Shown here in pieces: positions 48,132 to 52,118 of a stretch of DNA of 52,118 bases; the stretch's first letter is position 1, and every line of letters begins with the position of its first letter. The translations under genes and the position numbers were made by a program. Below the pieces are notes generated by a model. The model made no database searches, was not told the origin of the DNA, and was given only the letters and a program-made list of their open reading frames with translations. Source of the DNA: Bacteroidota bacterium (GTDB taxonomy: Bacteria; Bacteroidota; Bacteroidia; Chitinophagales; Saprospiraceae). The stretch covers positions 1 to 52,118 of the forward strand of contig JAAEZH010000037.1 of assembly GCA_018222965.1 (NCBI GenBank), given 5' to 3'.

Positions 48132-49250
48132 ATGATTCCAAGGACACTCGCTGATACCGTCAGAAAAAAAACAGGAAAAGGCAAGGCAATAATGATTGTT
48201 GGCCCCCGACAGGTGGGCAAGACTACATTAATCAAGCATGAACTGGAAAATCAGGATGTGGCCTTCTTTGATGGAGATGATCCTACTGTACGAACGTTAC
48301 TAGACACTCCAAATACGGAAAAACTTCGTAGTCTAATAGGCAACAAAAAAGTGGTCTTTATTGATGAAGCTCAACGCATCCATGGCATTGGCATCACACT
48401 GAAAATCATTACAGATCAGTTTAAAGATGTTCAATTGTGGATTAGCGGATCGTCCTCATTTACGCTTTCCCACGAGTTAAATGAACCTCTAACAGGGAGA
48501 AAATGGCAATATGAAATGTATCCCATTACCTGGGAAGAATTTCAAAATCATGTAGGATATTTGAAAGCAGAGCAATCTCTGGAAAACCGATTAATCTATG
48601 GGTTCTACCCGGATGTCCTGAACAACCCGGGGGAGGAAAAAGAAATTCTGAAAAACCTGGTCAACAGTTACCTCTACCGGGACATACTTTCATTTGCTGA
48701 AATAAGAAAACCGGAAGTATTGGAAAAGCTGGTACAAGCACTGGCATTACAAATAGGCAGCGAAGTAAATAACAACGAATTGTCCCAAATTGTCGGAGTT
48801 GATAAAAATACCATACAACGATACATAAACATCCTCGAAAAGGGTTTTGTAATTTTCAAACTCCCCAGCTACAGTTCGAACATTAGAAATGAAATCAAGA
48901 AAAATAAGAAGATATATTTCTATGACAATGGAATTAGAAATATGATTATCGGAAACTTTAATGACATAAACCTTCGCCAGGACAAAGGAGGGCTATGGGA
49001 GAATTTCCTAATCTCCGAAAGAAAAAAGCAGAACGAGTACAAAATGACTCTGGCCAAATCCTATTTCTGGAGAACCACCCAACAACAAGAGGTTGATTAC
49101 GTCGAAGAAATAAACCAAAACATTTTCGGCTATGAATTCAAATGGAATCCCAGAAAAAAAGTAAAACTCCCAAAAACCTTTGTTGAAAAATATAGTGCTG
49201 AAGAAAAACTAATCAAAAAAGAAAACTTTAGAGATTTCGTAATAATTTAG
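48132..49250 (+). CDS. AAA_14 / DUF4143 family ATPase
   Basis: A 372-residue protein. N-terminal AAA_14 domain: Walker A GPRQVGKTT (about 24-32), Walker B VVFIDEAQ (about 76-83), and WISGSSSFTL as sensor 1. The C-terminal DUF4143 region (about 190-370) shows a winged-helix part (VNNNELSQIVGVDKNTIQRYINILEKG given as VNNNELSQIVGVDKNT) and ends with a PD-(D/E)xK-like strand pair YFWRTTQQQEVDYV and FGYEFKW. The E-x-D and E-F-K residues match the degraded nuclease fold common in this family. Members occur near mobile and defence genes, and their function is not settled. The repeat-rich surroundings suggest recent gain. Confidence 0.9.
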   Translation: MIPRTLADTVRKKTGKGKAIMIVGPRQVGKTTLIKHELENQDVAFFDGDDPTVRTLLDTPNTEKLRSLIGNKKVVFIDEAQRIHGIGITLKIITDQFKDVQLWISGSSSFTLSHELNEPLTGRKWQYEMYPITWEEFQNHVGYLKAEQSLENRLIYGFYPDVLNNPGEEKEILKNLVNSYLYRDILSFAEIRKPEVLEKLVQALALQIGSEVNNNELSQIVGVDKNTIQRYINILEKGFVIFKLPSYSSNIRNEIKKNKKIYFYDNGIRNMIIGNFNDINLRQDKGGLWENFLISERKKQNEYKMTLAKSYFWRTTQQQEVDYVEEINQNIFGYEFKWNPRKKVKLPKTFVEKYSAEEKLIKKENFRDFVII

Positions 49251-49276
49251 AAATCAAAGTAGTGGGCACTTAGCAG

Positions 49277-49376
49277 GTTTCTCGCAGATTTCGCAGGTTC
49301 GCCATTGGCGAACCACTGATGGCGCTGTCTTGCACGTGTAAAACGCATCAAACGAATAAAACGCATTAAACGATCT
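49277..49376 (+). repeat. GTTTCTCGCAG repeat, copy 3, with nonamer tail
   Basis: Like copy 2, ending in four nonamers (AAACGCATC, AAACGAATA, AAACGCATT, AAACGATCT from 49341). The tail touches the stop codon of the minus-strand gluQ-like gene (49376-49378). Confidence 0.88.
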
Positions 49377-50245
49377 CACACCCCAAACTCCGTCTCAACA
49401 ATTTCCCACCCCACTACCTTCGCCAAAGTTTCAAAAAAAGCGCGCCTGGCTTCCTTCTCTTTAATCCACCCACCCGTCGCGGATACACCGGCAGATTTGG
49501 ATAATTTCTCACCATCAGCCCCCAGGATCAATGGATGATGATAAAAGCAGGTAGCTTGAAACTGGTCAAATGGCGGATGCACTTCCTGCAGCCTTTCAGA
49601 TAAGAGCAATTGCGCTCCGGTGGAAGGCAATAAATCCATGCCGCGGACAATGTGCGTTATGCCAAAATGAATATCATCGAGGACAGAACTCAATTGATAG
49701 GCCGGCTTTTTGTCTTTCTTTCGGATCACAAAATCGCCTAACTCTTTGCCGGGATAAAGAAGTTGACTTTCACCGGAAAAGTCGTGGCAAGCTACGCTGT
49801 CTTCCGGATCCGTTTTTAATCGCCAGTTGCAGGGTTTTGGATTGCCTTTCGGCGAAAGCCTTAAAGAACGACACTTCCCGCCGTACAACCCATCAAGCGA
49901 ATCGGCAGCTACTTCTTTGCGGCTGCATTGGCAGGCATAAACCTGATCGGAAGTACGGATCTTTTTGAGGACTTCCTGGTACATATCCATACGGTGCCGC
50001 TGCGACCAGTTTCTTTCGAAGTCGTCAGGGCCCGTCGGACCTTCATCCCAACTTATCCCCACACTTTCCAACGTGATGAAAATATCCTCCACATACTCCG
50101 GGCGTTTCCGGGAGGAGTCGCCATCGTCTATGCGCAACAGGATCTTGCCACCCTGCTTTTTGGCCTCCAGCCAGGTGAGGGCGAAAGACAATACATTGCC
50201 GGGATGCAGATAACCGGAAGGTGTGGGTGCGATACGGGTTTTCAT
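49376..50245 (-). CDS. gluQ: Glutamyl-Q tRNA(Asp) synthetase-like protein
   Basis: A 289-residue truncated paralog of GluRS without the anticodon-binding domain. In the family it charges glutamate onto queuosine of tRNA-Asp. HIGH-like motif: APTPSGYLHPGN (about 6-17). Zinc site: ACQCSRKEV with a third Cys in KCRSL. YQLSSVLDDIHFGITHIVRG is the usual substrate-binding helix, and KLSKSAG is the KMSKS-like loop. It ends EIVETEFGV. GluQ is a reasonable call by length and motifs, though Bacteroidota members may act on other nucleotides. The ATG is four bases before the Omp85 gene's stop, so these two minus-strand genes may be co-transcribed. Confidence 0.87.
   Translation of the reverse strand: MKTRIAPTPSGYLHPGNVLSFALTWLEAKKQGGKILLRIDDGDSSRKRPEYVEDIFITLESVGISWDEGPTGPDDFERNWSQRHRMDMYQEVLKKIRTSDQVYACQCSRKEVAADSLDGLYGGKCRSLRLSPKGNPKPCNWRLKTDPEDSVACHDFSGESQLLYPGKELGDFVIRKKDKKPAYQLSSVLDDIHFGITHIVRGMDLLPSTGAQLLLSERLQEVHPPFDQFQATCFYHHPLILGADGEKLSKSAGVSATGGWIKEKEARRAFFETLAKVVGWEIVETEFGV
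49844..49856 (+). repeat. GCCTTTCGGCGAA 13-mer, copy 8
   Basis: Exact copy on the plus strand, antisense to gluQ. The coding strand reads RLSPKG near the third zinc-site Cys. The palindrome CTTTCGGCGAAAG spans 49846-49858. Confidence 0.8.
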
Positions 50246-50248
50246 CGG

Positions 50249-52024
50249 TCAAAAAATACTCAAATATCCCAAATGTACCTTGGGATTTCGGAAATCAGGC
50301 GACAATCCGTCTCTGCCGCCAACGGCCAAACTCAGCGAAAACAATCCGGCAGCAGTCTCGAAGGTGATCCCGCCCCCAAAGCCGTAAGGATGATCGATGA
50401 CGGATAAATCAGATCGTTTGTTTTCCACATACCCATAATCGCCAAAGACGAAAAAATTGGAATTTCGTCCGCTCAGCAATCGATACTCCAGCGTAAAAAT
50501 GTGGTACATGCTGGCAAACAGAGTCTCCTCGTCAAATCCGCGTAAGAGCTTGATGCCGCCTATCCGAAATTGTTCGTTCTGGTAAATGGGCGCCGGACTG
50601 TAAATCCAGCCCGATTGCGCCGCCAGCCGCATGGTGGAGGCTTTGAACAGCGGGACAAAATACTCCAGCAACAAACGTGAATGTACCTGCAAAGACTTCT
50701 CCTCCAGCGAATCGTACAAAGTGCCAAATTTGAAAGTGGGATCTTCCGGGTCCTCAATGCCGGTGATCAGCGTAGAACGAATGATCTCTTTGTTTCCAAC
50801 ACCCGAGCGAGCCCGCAAGCGCCACCCCCGCCGCGGATTGAAGCGGTAGTCGAGGGATTCAAATTGTCCCTCCAGTCCGAAGGTGGTCGTGCGATAATCG
50901 AGATTCGCCGGAAGGCTGCGCGAATTAATCACCTCATCCACATCCACACTCAATAAATTGGAACCGGTGCGGGTCCAGAATAACTCCAGGTAGTTTTCGC
51001 CGCTAAACAAATAGCGAAGTCCCAAATCCAACCCAATATCATTGAAGGTCGAATCGCGCCGGTATTGCCGGAAGCCCAGATCTATACCAAAGGGCAGATC
51101 AGCGATGTAAGGATAAGTGAAGCCGAGATCCAGCGACTGAGTCCCCGGCTGTAAGCGTTCGAATTTGGCAAACAATCGCTCCCCCCGCCCAAACTGATTC
51201 CAGAATTCCGATTCCAGTTTACCCGTAATGGTGAAGTTGCGATCAGAGCCAATTTCGCCGGAAGGCTGTATACCGATCAAAAAATCGAAGCGACTGGCGT
51301 TCTGCCTTTCCAACAACAATTGTACAATCGCCTCATTCCCCCGAAACACGATCATCGGACGTTGCCTCTCCTGCAAGAAGGGCAACTCCGCCAGCCGATC
51401 GCGGATCAATTGCACCTGCGAGTATCGATAAGGCGTTCCCGCTTTGATGCCGAGATAGTTTTCGAGATAGGAAGGCTCAATCCGGGCATCGCCCTCGAGT
51501 TCCAATTCTCCAAAATAGATCTTCGGTCCTGGATCCGTAAAGACCTTCGCCGAAAGGCGCTCCCCTTCAAATTTCAGGCTGTCGAGCCATACCTTCACAA
51601 AAGGAAAACCCTGCTCCTCAAATTGCCGCAACAGCTTTTCGCGAATGTTGAGCGCTTGTCCAAATCCCGCCCTTCGGTTGTAAAAAGCCTTCGGTTTGAG
51701 TCCGGCTTTCTGCCAGACCGGTTCGGGGACATTGCCATTCTCCAGACTGGCCCAGCGGATCGGTGCCCCCTGGAAAATGCGTGCCGTAATCAAAGAGTCC
51801 TGTATATATATGGTATCCACCGAAGCCAGCAGGAAGGATTTGTCCCAAAGTTCCAGCACCACCGTATTAGCCAATTGCAAAGCCTGCATGCTATCGGCAA
51901 CCGGTCCTTCCGGCAGCTTGACTTCCAATTCCTCTACATCCTCAAATTCCCAGCTCAGCTCGTACTGCGCCTGGAGGGGACCGTAGAGGAGAAGGGAAAG
52001 AAGTATGTAGTGCCAATTGGTCAT
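50249..52024 (-). CDS. Omp85 / BamA-TamA superfamily outer-membrane protein
   Basis: A 591-residue outer-membrane protein. The ATG at 52022-52024 (MTNWHYILLSLLLYGPLQAQ) is preferred over a start seven codons earlier because it gives a clean signal peptide, cut after QAQ. POTRA-like segments fill about 30-225: one begins NIREKLLRQFEEQGFPFVKVWLD, cut here as NIREKLLRQFEEQGFPF, the usual (Y/F)-x-x-x-G-(Y/F) pattern; another reads IYFGELELEGDARI. The barrel (about 240-591) has the family motif LLRGFDEE (the RGF tip of the long L6 loop) and ends VHLGYLSIF with terminal Phe. Its shortness (two POTRA-like units) argues for a TamA- or patatin-associated-type member, not the essential BamA. One 13-mer copy lies in the POTRA region. 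Confidence 0.85.
   Translation of the reverse strand: MTNWHYILLSLLLYGPLQAQYELSWEFEDVEELEVKLPEGPVADSMQALQLANTVVLELWDKSFLLASVDTIYIQDSLITARIFQGAPIRWASLENGNVPEPVWQKAGLKPKAFYNRRAGFGQALNIREKLLRQFEEQGFPFVKVWLDSLKFEGERLSAKVFTDPGPKIYFGELELEGDARIEPSYLENYLGIKAGTPYRYSQVQLIRDRLAELPFLQERQRPMIVFRGNEAIVQLLLERQNASRFDFLIGIQPSGEIGSDRNFTITGKLESEFWNQFGRGERLFAKFERLQPGTQSLDLGFTYPYIADLPFGIDLGFRQYRRDSTFNDIGLDLGLRYLFSGENYLELFWTRTGSNLLSVDVDEVINSRSLPANLDYRTTTFGLEGQFESLDYRFNPRRGWRLRARSGVGNKEIIRSTLITGIEDPEDPTFKFGTLYDSLEEKSLQVHSRLLLEYFVPLFKASTMRLAAQSGWIYSPAPIYQNEQFRIGGIKLLRGFDEETLFASMYHIFTLEYRLLSGRNSNFFVFGDYGYVENKRSDLSVIDHPYGFGGGITFETAAGLFSLSLAVGGRDGLSPDFRNPKVHLGYLSIF
51546..51558 (-). repeat. GCCTTTCGGCGAA 13-mer, copy 9
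   Basis: Exact copy on the minus strand in the Omp85 gene, encoding part of RLSAKV in the POTRA region. Close relatives with one change (GCCTTCCGGCGAA) lie at about 16650, 50906 and 51255. Confidence 0.8.
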
Positions 52025-52065
52025 AGCGTTTTCATGTGGAAACAACAGCTTGAACTCACCCCTAA

Positions 52066-52088
52066 CCCCTCTCTTACGAAGAGAGGGG
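52066..52088. other. Hairpin near the window end
   Basis: Nine-base arms CCCCTCTCT and AGAGAGGGG around TACGA, upstream of the Omp85 gene. Similar C-rich hairpins occur at 46688-46708. It could be a dispersed repeat; no T tract follows on either side. Confidence 0.5.
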
Positions 52089-52118
52089 AATACAATGCGT
52101 GTGTTAGATTACTATTAA

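Noticed and set aside
1-52118. tRNA, rRNA or known riboswitch genes
   Set aside because: No cloverleaf with a CCA-type acceptor or rRNA-like block was seen in any gap. A covariance-model scan would be needed to exclude small RNAs.

Overview
The window looks like a chromosomal segment of a free-living or aquatic member of the Bacteroidota, most probably a Saprospiria/Lewinella-type bacterium. The evidence is several secreted proteins with type IX secretion (T9SS) C-terminal sorting domains, one SprB-like repeat, a DUF3127 protein, a short LeuA, and -7 elements of the Bacteroidota type TAnnTTTG. Base composition is mid-GC for most of the window and clearly AT-richer around 40-45 kb. No rRNA, tRNA, intact insertion sequence or CRISPR array was seen.

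Layout. 0.26-2.9 kb: an orphan ABC ATPase, a 7TM protein with a decayed AraC-type DNA-binding tail, and an outer-membrane barrel. 3.0-8.8 kb: a six-gene operon (TetR repressor, LolA-like periplasmic protein, two FtsX-type permeases, LolD-type ATPase, outer-membrane barrel) that reads as one self-regulated envelope export system. It ends in a gap of nested ACATGWCATGT palindromes. 9.0-14 kb: a T9SS-secreted two-domain protein, a GT4 glycosyltransferase and NadB. 14-23.4 kb: two 512-residue helical paralogs flank a probable RiPP precursor peptide, recX with a TrpF-like protein, and the leucine genes leuA-(terminator)-leuC-leuD-leuB. 23.7-35.9 kb: mostly housekeeping and redox genes, including an alkyltransferase-like protein, a deiodinase-like T9SS protein, a GHMP kinase/CYTH pair, a cysteine-less ArsC-like protein, DUF3127, Bcp, an M23 peptidase, the N-degron pair clpS-aat, a second peroxiredoxin, a DMT transporter, an O-methyltransferase and a FemAB-like protein. 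36.4-38 kb: a two-gene ABC exporter. 38.3-44.8 kb: a defence-like island with a ComEC-type metallo-beta-lactamase protein carrying an SH3 domain, a Nudix hydrolase overlapping a 1119-residue PLD-helicase-DUF3427 protein fused to a LexA-like S24 autoprotease, and a PLD-plus-HTH protein. 45-49.3 kb: repeat-rich accessory DNA with a T9SS protein and its truncated duplicate, a helical secreted protein and an AAA_14/DUF4143 ATPase. 49.4-52 kb: a GluQ-type tRNA synthetase paralog and an Omp85 protein.

Two sequence-level phenomena cut across the genes. First, the exact 13-mer GCCTTTCGGCGAA occurs at nine places found by eye, eight of them inside genes, where well under one is expected. Second, arrays of a 9-base unit with an AACG core occupy about ten gaps, and several genes (leuB, the GHMP kinase) have stop codons inside such an array. 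The strongest candidate for an undescribed system is the self-cleaving helicase-nuclease with its Nudix partner at 40.1-43.9 kb.
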